Shown here piece after piece: positions 52,501-61,500 of a stretch of 64,000 nt of DNA. How positions within the stretch are numbered: the first letter of the stretch is position 1; every line of letters starts with the position of its first letter. Both the position numbers and the translations under genes were made by a program. The stretch is from Trachythela sp. YZ-2020 (Eukaryota > Cnidaria > Anthozoa > Malacalcyonacea > Clavulariidae), in contig JADLSH010000369.1 in assembly GCA_016169945.1 (NCBI GenBank), positions 2,976,001 through 3,040,000 of the forward strand, in the 5' to 3' direction. The notes beneath the pieces are model-generated. The model made no database searches, was not told the origin of the DNA, and saw only the letters and a program-made list of their open reading frames with translations.

Positions 52501-53646
52501 TTTGGGTATGTAAAATGTAAAGTGGAACCACCAAAAGGGTTATATCATCCTGTGTTACCTGTAAAAACAATGTGTGGTAAGTCCAAAAAGTTGTTGTTTC
52601 CCTTATGTAAAACTTGTGCGGAAACACAAAACCAAAAGGTTTGTAACCATAATTCAAATGAGCGAAGTTTTATTGGAACCTGGTGTACAAACGAAATTAA
52701 TAGGGCTGTTGAAATGGGTTATAAAGTTCATAAAATTTACGAAGTTTGGCATTTTGATAAAACTTCAAATAACTTATTTAAAAGTTATGTTCAAAAGTTT
52801 TTAAAATTAAAAATTGAAAGTTCCGAACCTCCAAAAGTTGGGGTCGGTTGTGAATATAAAGATTTAGACGAGTTCAAAAGGGTGATAAAGAAAAATTTAG
52901 GAATAGAGCTGGGTGAAATTAAGTCTAATCCAGGAATGCGAGCTATCTCTAAAATATGTTTAAATAGTTTATGGGGAAAATTCGGCCAGCGAATTAATAT
53001 GCCAAAAACTTGTTACAAAAGTGATCCCTCTGAATATTATAAAATTATTTTCGACTCAACAATCGATAATATTAATATTCATTTTTTCAAAAAGGGGTCG
53101 GTAGCAAGAGTAAATTATACAATTAATGATCAGTTCGTGGATAATAGTAATAATGTAAATATTTTCGTAGCTAGTTTTACAACAAGTTTCGCAAGAATGA
53201 AATTGTATAACGAGTTAGAAAAATTAGGTGATCAAGTTTTAGGGTTTGACACAGATAGTGTGTGGTATGTGGATCGTCCTGGTGGATATAAAGTTCCAAT
53301 TGGTTCAATATTGGGTGATTTTACTGATGAGTTATATGGTGATGTTATCACAAAATGGGTCGCAACAGGACCTAAATCATATGCCTGGGGAACAAAAGGT
53401 GGTACTAAAGTTTGTAAGGTGAAAGGTTTCACATTAAATGATAAAAATAGAAAGAAAATTAATCAAGAAAGTATGTTAGAAATAGTCAATAAGTCAAAAG
53501 AAAATATCACAACCTCAAGAACCGCATTCATAAGGAATAGTAAAACTTTAGAAATTGTTAATAAGTATGAGGAAAAGAAATTTAAATTAGATTACAACAA
53601 ACGAGTTGTTTTAGATAATTTCGACACATTACCTTATGGTTATTAA
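49531..53646 (+). CDS. Protein-primed family B DNA polymerase, 1,371 aa
   Basis: Residues 1-130 are Lys-rich and helical. About 250-370 resemble an OTU-like protease fold (Cys259 in DDTICFQKAV; His362 in DGHFDVI). About 376-528 are Cys/His-rich zinc-binding modules. The 3'-5' exonuclease has YDFET (D533, E535), HNAKSFD (N584, D589) and YCRSD (Y710, D714). About 852-864 carry the YEFQGCFWHGCP block common in Polinton polymerases. Polymerase motif A has D958 with SLYP (961-964), motif B K1141-NSLWGKFG, and motif C DTDS (1240-1243). All catalytic residues are intact and the frame ends after the usual PYGY-type C-terminus. It would replicate the element from its protein-capped ends. Confidence 0.97.
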   Translation: MSDSRAAQAKRFISRQKAAARKQETEAKKWIKANQKRLLKETKKWEREVSTQEKKNKDSKLWHGGSKKNKANRLKLERKLNKVFKKSKVNIDAKKMLDLWEQEIEEEEKKRVEKKRVNNFELTKINEVVNTKFTTYFDEYNVKIFNFVDPVDVFIAAINRTIVERNLLPGDKIRVIINHLEWTKPMSTKLVSIPKEGITPGFLKDLIEFVEYKKVPLEELIISIQSIKIPRGLKRLRVTTNNLKFKKSVIKIFNDDTICFQKAVVTAVANINKSKWTKSQLKDGFNKSRKLQETEALKLIDDTEFEVTGFGTTFEDIKLFADHLKIQITVLDGDVFNKIKWIAGTINKDESNCIYLLHTDGHFDVITSMTGFLGKDYYCHSCKKTFVHRDKHKCPQKCRQCFKKDSFCYKKNEQNITCTDCDRVFFGQECFDEHKRNRSKSKDKIETVCDLERKCSSCKRLIKHSLEYHVCGYSECSNCEEYCDLQKHECYIIKKEVKGGCCTRRSPCVDSNLNPKKWCKCCQTFTEKYMFYDFETTQASGTHIVNYAHLCDFNGDEKHFYNIEDFCEYIRKPEFKKYTFIAHNAKSFDGQFILKNFINLNILPDKEPIMNGTKIMYMEIYELRFIDSINFIQSGLSKYPKTFGLTELKKGYFPHLFNTPENQNYIGKMPDIKYYGDSMMTDDKEKFDIWYKKKINEKYVFNFANEIRDYCRSDVDILRRSMMKFRQDFLKIANIDPLQYVTIAGVCMAYYKCSHMPENLIAVFRDLKKSENYSELSIRWLKYLEKTQNINIQHALNGGEYEIKNNTEEDEIWKEVERREKEMLGLEEEDCENEIGPTVLKVDGFCKENNTVYEFQGCFWHGCPDCHNPHLVNPNNQLSMGELQQRTQNKNKKIREAGYNLVEIYECKLAKNKKFKKMKCEFEIITPLNPRDAFFGGRTNVTKLKYDFKENEYGRYADIISLYPCVQFFCKYPVGHPVKIFNPTEFDPNWFGYVKCKVEPPKGLYHPVLPVKTMCGKSKKLLFPLCKTCAETQNQKVCNHNSNERSFIGTWCTNEINRAVEMGYKVHKIYEVWHFDKTSNNLFKSYVQKFLKLKIESSEPPKVGVGCEYKDLDEFKRVIKKNLGIELGEIKSNPGMRAISKICLNSLWGKFGQRINMPKTCYKSDPSEYYKIIFDSTIDNINIHFFKKGSVARVNYTINDQFVDNSNNVNIFVASFTTSFARMKLYNELEKLGDQVLGFDTDSVWYVDRPGGYKVPIGSILGDFTDELYGDVITKWVATGPKSYAWGTKGGTKVCKVKGFTLNDKNRKKINQESMLEIVNKSKENITTSRTAFIRNSKTLEIVNKYEEKKFKLDYNKRVVLDNFDTLPYGY

Positions 53647-53655
53647 ATCTTTGTC

Positions 53656-53682
53656 TTTCTAATCCATGTTTTGGATTAGAAA
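53656..53682. terminator. Convergent-junction hairpin 6
   Basis: 11-bp perfect stem (TTTCTAATCCA with TGGATTAGAAA), 5-nt loop, between the polymerase stop (53646) and the convergent zinc-finger gene end (53692). Confidence 0.75.
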
Positions 53683-53691
53683 AATTAATAG

Positions 53692-53910
53692 TTATTTTGT
53701 GTGTTTTTTAATATGTTTTCTCATGTCTGTGATATCGGTTGATTCATATCCACAAGTCTCACAAATTCTAATATCAATAATATGCTCTTGTTTTTTTAAC
53801 AACGAAATGTTATGACTTGCTTTTAAATGTAATTTATAACCAGTTTTAGACCCCCTCCAACCACACCTAGTACACATAAAAAGTGTAACCCCAATATTAC
53901 AGTCACTCAT
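53692..53910 (-). CDS. Two-finger C2H2 protein, 72 aa
   Basis: Finger 1: FMCTRCGWRGS with His pair HLKASH. Finger 2: ICETCGYESTDITDMRKHIK, with C-x2-C-x12-H-x3-H spacing exactly as in classical C2H2 fingers. Likely DNA- or RNA-binding; it could regulate element genes (inference). In tandem (9 bp) with the Cys-rich gene upstream on the same strand; the 3' end meets the hairpin after the polymerase gene. Confidence 0.75.
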   Translation of the reverse strand: MSDCNIGVTLFMCTRCGWRGSKTGYKLHLKASHNISLLKKQEHIIDIRICETCGYESTDITDMRKHIKKHTK

Positions 53911-53919
53911 ATTATATTT

Positions 53920-54159
53920 TTATTTTTGTGGATAAATTTTTTTCTCAATTTTAACTTTCTTTGGTTTTGGCAGTCTTCCTATAACAGAGTATCCTCCACC
54001 CATTTTATATGGGACTCTCTCTCCATTTTCTTCGCCACAATTAACACAAAATATCACAGCATTATAGTCATCCAATATTGGATTGTCACAGCATTTATAA
54101 GGTGGTAGCTTTTGTTTGTTAATTTTTAATAGTAAAAACTCTTTACATAGGCAGTCCAT
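53920..54159 (-). CDS. Zinc-ribbon-like protein, 79 aa
   Basis: Contains YKCCDNPILDDYNAVIFC followed by VNCGEENGE, i.e. two Cys pairs about 15 residues apart as in zinc ribbons of transcription factor or RNA polymerase subunits, then a basic C-terminus (GRLPKPKKVKIEKK). First gene inside the right inverted repeat, reading inwards. A transcription-related role is plausible but unproven. Confidence 0.65.
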   Translation of the reverse strand: MDCLCKEFLLLKINKQKLPPYKCCDNPILDDYNAVIFCVNCGEENGERVPYKMGGGYSVIGRLPKPKKVKIEKKIYPQK

Positions 54160-54177
54160 ACTTTATATTAAAGGTTG

Positions 54178-54727
54178 TTTATTTACCCTCCATTGCACTC
54201 TTAAAAAGGACCCCCGCAAAGGTGCCCGCTGCGGGCACCTTGAGTAAGCGATCATTTTTTGTTGGCTCAGCGGTGACATTTGTGGTGTTTAAAACTTGGA
54301 ATTCCATATTTAGGTTTTTGGAAGGGTTTGGGAATTGGTTTGAGAAAATGTTCGGAAAATGTTCGGGAAAATGGTTTTAAAACAGACACAAGTTATAGAA
54401 TAAAAATGTTGGTTGTATTGTATAAAAACAAACAAACTTTTTGCGAACAGTACCCAAGTACTTGTTGTGTGTACAATTGGGAGGCAGGCCACGAAAGTTG
54501 TGCTTGTACAGATTTTGTATACGACCACCAAGAGGAAAAATATGGTAACTAAAAACAAAGTAAACTTCTTAACCTTGTTTAGGTTAAAAAGTTCTTGGAA
54601 ATTTTGAAAATTTGTGATTTTGAAAATTTGTGGAAAATGAAAATGGGGGCACTATACGGCACTTTTGAAAATGGCATATTTGGAATTGGATTTTGAAAAG
54701 TGCCGTATAGTGCCTCTCATTACTACT
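54178..54727 (-). repeat. Right terminal inverted repeat, 550 bp
   Basis: Inverted copy of 34719-35268. Ends ...ACTACT. Carries the same 19-bp tip hairpin, the GGTGCCCGC palindrome and the same Cys-containing 90-codon frame (54280-54552). Confidence 0.97.
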
Positions 54728-54733
54728 GACGTT
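54728..54733. repeat. Target-site duplication (right), GACGTT
   Basis: Identical to 34713-34718. Confidence 0.95.
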
Positions 54734-56922
54734 GCCGGTTTGTTTACATCGGGACTTTACATCACCTTTAAAAAATCCTTAAAAGGTCACGTCAAACAAG
54801 GCCAAAATTTCCTCAGTTTAAGGAATTTCCTAATTTTAAGAATTTTCAAAATGTTCTTTACCAAAGTGGAAACTTTCAAAGGAGATTGGGACAAACCTTT
54901 TTACAGGAAGGCAGGAGTGGTAATTGTCGTAAAAATAGAAATTTACGTACATTCAAAAAGGTTGTCTGATGGGACTTCTTTAGTGACAGGTAAGGGAAAT
55001 TTAGTCAGTTTGTTTAATATGTAGTAGTGAATACGCTGACTTACTCAAAATTTCGATAGATGTCGACATTATTTCGCCTTTTGGATTTCTGTTTGACAAG
55101 TACTGCATACTACGGATGTAATATATAAGAGGTATTTTAAAAAGTTATCTTTATATCTTCTCTATATCATGTACACGTGAGGCGGTGAGGGTCGTGAGCC
55201 ACAGCGAAAAGTTGGTTTCTTTACGCCAGTAAGACCAGTAAGTGTTTGGATGTTTGCGCTCAAGACAGAAATACAATGACTAAATATTGTTTTTCTATAG
55301 ATCAGCTTTCATGTACGAACACCCATGTTGTAGGCGTTGCTTGCCGAATATACATTTAGCGTATTAAAATACAAACTTTCCAGTCTGGTACCTTGGTACG
55401 TGAGCATATATACTATATATGTACTGCTTCTTTGGTGGAAACATTATTCACTCAATATTGCTTAAGATGAAGTATTAATACGAGCAACAAAATTGCTGCA
55501 ACTTGCAACAAAATCTGATTTCAGCGCATGTTATATAGTAAAGTTTTATATGGGTGTTGCATGCCTCATGCAATTTATGTCATGTGAGAACAATTTACAT
55601 TAACATGTGTTGAAGTCAGTTTTTTTTTAGTTGCTTTTTAAATATATCAGCTGAGTAGAAGACAAATCAAATTACTATAAACATAGGCGTACAGGCCGTG
55701 GGGGCAGACCCCAAAATTTGGAGATTCAAGTCATTCAGGAAAATGGTTCACGAATATTCTGGCAAAATAGAATTATGTAGTCTGAACATTTAATAAAAAC
55801 AGAATTTTATCAGTAATTTAAAGTACTGTATATTTATCTGGTTTGTGTGTTGTTGGAAAACAATAGTATAATTTGAACATTTCTGTAATTCAGTTGCATG
55901 CATGCCTTTGCATGCGGTCACTTATATATTACTAGGGGGCACCAAATTCCCAGTTGGCCTCCCCTGATAAATAGGAGCCAGCACACCACTGGAAGCAATA
56001 AACAATATACTTTAGGATTTGTAGGATCACACTACCTGAAAAATATAACAAGAACTCCAACATTTTAAGTAAAGGCCCACTTAGGCCCTCCTCATTATCA
56101 CTGTACAGTATATTTATTACAACCCCAGAGGATATGTTTCTTAAGACATTTATGTGCATTGTTGTTAGCAGCTGGCAATTCATATGAATGGTGAAACAAA
56201 TTGATTATTCACATTTTGTAGAGCTGGCCAATTCTCATTGCAACATGCATCAATTAAAGTAGTCAGCTGACTAGAATAACTATTAATCAATCCTTGTTTG
56301 CTTCATATACAAGAATATGCTGATTGTCACCAGGTAGAGAACTATTTTTGTGACCAAATGATAGGACAGGACGAGATACCCCTTAGTTGCTAGTTAGCAA
56401 ATTTCTGAATGTTTTATTGCCAAATTAGGTGCAATCCTAGAGTAGAAATGTATATGTCTTCCTCTATATTCACCGTAAGAATATTTAAGGTGTGATCGAG
56501 TATGCTCGCCATGGTCTTTGCACTTGGATTGTGGGTGTGGGCTGTGTGACAACCTTAATGAAATCGCTGTATTTGCTATTGGAAGTAGATAAAAGGACAT
56601 TCTATATTACTTATGTATTACACTGTAAAACGTGTCCCGAAAACAAAGATTATTTATATAATTTATAATTTCAAGTGTTTCCATTTATTTTATTGGGAGA
56701 CATGCACTCCTTTTACACTGTACGTTTTAAAGTTAAAATTTAATATCATTATAGTCTGATCTCTTTGCCACTGCATATTACTTTGATAACACGACTTTTG
56801 CAAAAATGCAATTAAGTGTTATGGATTAGGCGATTAGCTCTATAATCTATAATCTATATTCATTTCTTTTTGACAATAAATAATGCTATTGGGATTTTTA
56901 ATATGATTGAATACTTTATCAT
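54734..56922. other. No gene recognised
   Basis: Right flank of the Polinton. AT-rich, with short frames lacking family features. The 119-codon frame at 54665-55024 begins inside the inverted repeat and is not credible as a gene. Confidence 0.45.
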
Positions 56923-56930
56923 TGTGGACT

Positions 56931-58424
56931 CAGGGGCGTAAATGTATCATGTATGGGTGTGGGGGTGGTACACCCCCCAGAGATCATGATCCAGTCGGTC
57001 TCAAAATGTGCAGTCGGTCTCAAGATATTCATTGTTAAATTGGACGCATTATGCCACATAATGCTATGCGAGACTGGCTAAATAGTTTCAGAGACCGACT
57101 TCAATCGTTGCAATAATTAAAATATAAAGTTTGCCGAATATCCTGTTTCAATCTTTTTTGTAAAGCGTACGTTCTTATAGAATGTCATATCACTCATACT
57201 GTCAGGGCCGTATTAACCATATGGCAGAAGCGGCATATGCCACGGGCCCCGCGCCAAGGGGCCCCAATTAAGATTGCAATTCAACCATATATACTTAAAA
57301 CGGGTTAATTTTTTCAAGTTATAGAGCAGTCGGAAAAACCAAAGGTGCCCCGCGCGAAAAAAATGCCACGGGCCCCGCGCTGCCTTAATCCGGCTCTGCA
57401 TACTGTATGTCGCGTGCGTATGTTGAATATTTACAGAAGCACTGAAGCACTGTAAATGCTAAAACAAACTACTTTGAAATAGAACCATAATATTGCCAGT
57501 TACCTGTTGCCACAACTGCTATAATCTACTTATTAAATACTTTATGGCAAACTTATTGTACAGGAAGCAAAACTTATTCTTATCCGGAAAAACTACATTG
57601 TTTTTGCGATATAATTCGAAATTTTTTACTGATTTCCACCTACAAATTGGGATAAAATATTTGTTCAGAACGCAGGAAATCGTGTCTACGAGGTCCTAGA
57701 GGAGGATTCCCCGGACCCCCTGTGAATGGGTGTCCTACTGCATCAGTCGTCCTATTTTGCTGGATCTGCCCCTGTGTACATGAGTTCAGTAAAAAGATGA
57801 AACGTAACCTACGCAAGTTAAATTGTGCGGCTACGCATGCGCAAGTTATTCTATTGTATTATAAGAATAGGTAATAGATAATTAATCAAAACTAACAAAG
57901 CGCTAATAAATTTAATAATTCATTAATTCACACCAACGAACATATGAAAGATAAACTGTCTTGATCAGCTTCCACTCAAAATTTTCATTATGATACTAGT
58001 GACACCACTCAAGTCTGTGAATCCTGTCCCTAATAATTTTAGCACCTAAGAGTTTTAGCACTGACAACACTGTGTACGTAATTTCTAAAAACTAAATGCA
58101 GTATGACATGAACTCTCATGCGCAGTACTTAATGTAACTGAAAGGCAGAGAACAAGTTTCTGCTCAATTTCCAATCAGTATAATTAGATATAAAAACTTT
58201 TTTTCTTATACAAGGTGGTCATTAGTACTGTATCTGTGTACATAATTTTTATTTTGTTTATTGAATTATGTTGCCATTCAGCTTATTGGAGCAGCATACG
58301 TAATTTTTCAATTGACTTGTCGATTTAGAATTGGGGGGGGGGGGGTGAGAGGTCGGTCTGAATTTATGAGTCGGTCTCATTTCGAAAATTCACCCCCCAG
58401 CCAAAATCGATATGTACGCCCCTG
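56931..58424. mobile_element. hAT-like element with nested MITE
   Basis: Ends CAGGGGCGTA on the left and TACGCCCCTG on the right, flanked by 8-bp sequences TGTGGACT and TGTGAACT (7 of 8 identical). GTCGGTCT motifs recur inside both ends. No transposase is recognisable. Contains a younger hAT MITE at 57203-57398. Ends 98 bp before the MyD88 start codon, so it may contribute promoter or 5'UTR sequence. Confidence 0.75.
57203..57398. mobile_element. hAT MITE (nested)
   Basis: Ends CAGGGCCGTATTAA and the inverse of CAGAGCCGGATTAA, with inner inverted blocks GCCACGGGCCCCGCGC. Flanked by a perfect 8-bp duplication CATACTGT (57195-57202, 57399-57406). Confidence 0.93.
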
Positions 58425-58522
58425 TGTGAACTTGGGCTCAAAATATTTAAGACTCGGAAATGAGTAGTTGTATTTCAATGACATCAAAATTAATCTTTTT
58501 AAGGTTAAACCCAAAAACATAA

Positions 58523-61500
58523 ATGGCAGCAAATTATGCTAGTGAAGAAAAGCCTGTCTGCGAAAAAAGTGAGGGCAAGATGGTCATACATATGAACATT
58601 GCTGCTCATCAGCTTCTCTCCAAGTTACTGAGACCTGAATCTCTTGGACATAACTGGGAAAATCTGGCTGATCTAATGGGATTTACCTACGAGGAAATCT
58701 TGAATCTTAGGTGTGACTTAGATCCGGTGGAATCTATAATCCGTCAATGGGAAAGACAGTCAGATGCAACCATTGATAAACTTCTTTCATTCTTAAATAA
58801 AATAGAAAGACCTGATGCGATTGAAGATCTTCAGCCATTTATAAGTAGGTGGTGGAAATTGTTATCATTTACATATGTTCTAAGTTGCCAGTCCCAAACA
58901 TCTTAGATCAACACTGACAACACACTTATTGATCAATGGCAATCTAATTTATATACAGATGTTAAAAAAAGACAAATAGTTGGATTTACCTAGAAAGACC
59001 CCATGTCGAAAATGTTGAAAATCTATGATGTTGATGTGGACTTAAATCAAGACAAAATTATTGACTTGATATTTCAACGTATTTCAAAATCTTTCTGACT
59101 ATACTATGACTCAACTACGTTTTTTGTATACACAGTTCTCTTGTGTAAAGACAGTGTACAAACAAAGAACATATCAGTATTAACACTAAATTAATGTACG
59201 TAGTGAAATACTGTAAGGTGCATTTTTTGAATTTGTTATATTTTTCAGTCTTGATCATTTATAAACCATTGACTGTCACAATAGATTTGTGTGGTTTCAA
59301 ATGGTTTTCATGTACCATTTTTGAAAAATCTGCACTCCTGCTTGATGAGACTTAAGGCTAGACTAAAACTGTTTATAATATAACTATCACGAATTTAAAA
59401 GGATTAACATCTATCTTTTCAGGTGAAACACCCTTCCCATCAGAATATGAACAAAGAAGAAGGCGTGGTAGTTATATATTAACATTCAGTATATGAATAT
59501 GGCCACCCAACTACCTAAAATATTAGAATACTGGGTTTGGTGGATAATCCAAGTGAGTAGATATATACACAATTTAAGACCTAACCAGGAACGGTTGCGA
59601 AAAATGCAACACTAGGTCCTCTGGCAGGAATTGAAGGTCGTGGGTTCAATTCCTGCCAGAGGACCTACAGTAGTGTTGCATGTTTCGCAACCGTTCCTGG
59701 TTAGGTCTTAAATTGTGTATATATCTACTCACTTGGATTATCCACCAAACCCAGTATTCTAGTTCAACCAAGTGAAGTGCAAAAAAATCTTTGAAGTTTA
59801 CCTAAAATATTAAACTGCTAACTATATTATTTTCCAATACAGTTTTAGAAAATTACAGTCAAAGTCCTGCTGTTGGTAAATTGCCAATGAAACTGGAGCG
59901 ATTAACTGGTAATTATCTCTTTGAAAATAATGGCCTGTAGACACTATGTTCAAATTGCATTGTATATTCTTTGGAATGGTTTTAAACTAGAGGTCACATA
60001 GGGTTTACATGTTGATGTACTGTATACATTACAGTCCCAGTGGAATGTCCATATATAGCGGACACCTTGGGACCGAAGCTTGCTGTTCGTTATTTGGAGG
60101 TGTTCGCTTTCTAGAGGCTTAGATTTTTTCAAATTTCGAGGATCTACATTTTAACCAATTTGTTTTTTGCAGTGCATGTACAATATGCATCTGGAATAAC
60201 GTTTTCATGCTCCTGTAGCCTTTAACTTGCATATATTCAGTTTGTAACCTGAATGGTGTCCGTTGCTTGGAGGTGTGCCTTGTTTAGAGGTTTCAACAAT
60301 AAGAATTTTAAACCTGAACTTACTGTTCTTGGACGGAGGTTTAATAAAATGAGTAAAATATATACAGCAAAAACTCAAAGAGACCATTATTAATGAGCGA
60401 GATATGATTTTATTACGTAATACCTGTACACTTACACTTACACTTACACTTACACTTACACTTACACTTACACTTACACTTACACTTACACTTACACTTA
60501 CACTTACACTTACAGGTAGACGAAGACACTTTATGTAGATGAACATTTTCGAGCAAAAACTATATACTGTACCCTGTACATATTGAAGACCTAGTAACTT
60601 TACGATCAGTTATACGAAAATGAACTCAAGATTTCCGACGTTCCGAGCTTTTGGAAAGTAGGAAAGTCGCTCGAATTGTCGGAATCCGTTGCTTACTCTA
60701 GGTTGAACGGGTCGGCACCAACCTATATGCACATGCAGGTTGGTGATTGGTTGATTATAACAATGAAACACAATAAGACTATTGAATCAGCAAGTCCATC
60801 ACAAAACATGTTCGGTTACTAATTACCCAGCTGAACCGTAAAGTTGAAATATTCTTATTTTTTAACTCTACATACATTACTAAATTATGTCAAACTTGGA
60901 ATGACTCGAAGACCAATATTTTATCGTTTCTAATTCCTTTAGTCTCCGATGAGATTTTTGATGGATTTATTTGTTACGCGAAAGAAGACAGAAGTTTCGC
61001 GCATGAGATACTTACGCGACTGGAAGCTTCTCCATATTATCGTAAAATTTGTATCGACTATCGTGATTATGTACCCGGAAATTGTAAGCTGGATCAAGCA
61101 GCCAAAATTATAGAACATCGATGCAAACATTTAGTTGCTATTATGTCATCGAATTTTACTAATTCGTCAAACGCTGGTTTTCAAGTGAGGATTGCATTGA
61201 ACTTATCGCCAGGTAAGCCTAATAATATAATCATACAGTACAGCGTTAATAAGCCGTGATAAAAGAGGACAAATTTTAACTCGTTGGGATAAGCTCTCGG
61301 CTACAACAAATTAGGTATTATTTTTGAACAATCTCATGATGGGGCTTCGGTGGCGCGGTCGTCAGGGCAAGCGCCTTTCACCTCTGAGTTCGTGGGTTCG
61401 ATTCTCGCAACGGACTGATGTGGAAAGAGTCGGTCAACGCTCTGCCGAAAGTCGTGGGTTTTCTCCGGGCACTCCGGTTTCCTCCCACAGGGAAAGTTGA

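Larger units (their letters stand above)
34719..54727. mobile_element. Complete Polinton/Maverick element, 20,009 bp
   Basis: Starts AG and ends CT, with 550-bp terminal inverted repeats and a perfect 6-bp target duplication. It encodes 22 apparently intact proteins on both strands, including the hallmarks of the group: protein-primed family B polymerase, rve integrase, A32-like packaging ATPase, and major and minor capsid candidates. Accessory genes include a collagen-like fibre, two BRO-N proteins, zinc-finger proteins and small membrane proteins. Size, ends and hallmark set match Polintons, which are viewed as integrated adintovirus-like viruses. I found no adenain-type cysteine protease. 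Lack of frameshifts and near-identical repeats suggest recent arrival. Confidence 0.97.

Noticed and set aside
54665..55024. 119-aa plus-strand frame across the right end of the Polinton
   Set aside because: It starts within the inverted repeat and runs into host sequence; no recognisable features and no leader motif.
60205..60546. 113-aa frame with Val-Ser repeats
   Set aside because: Artefact of the hexanucleotide microsatellite in MyD88 intron 3.
61337..61420. Possible tRNA gene (A and B boxes)
   Set aside because: No cloverleaf could be formed and the sequence continues into a SINE body with flanking duplications.
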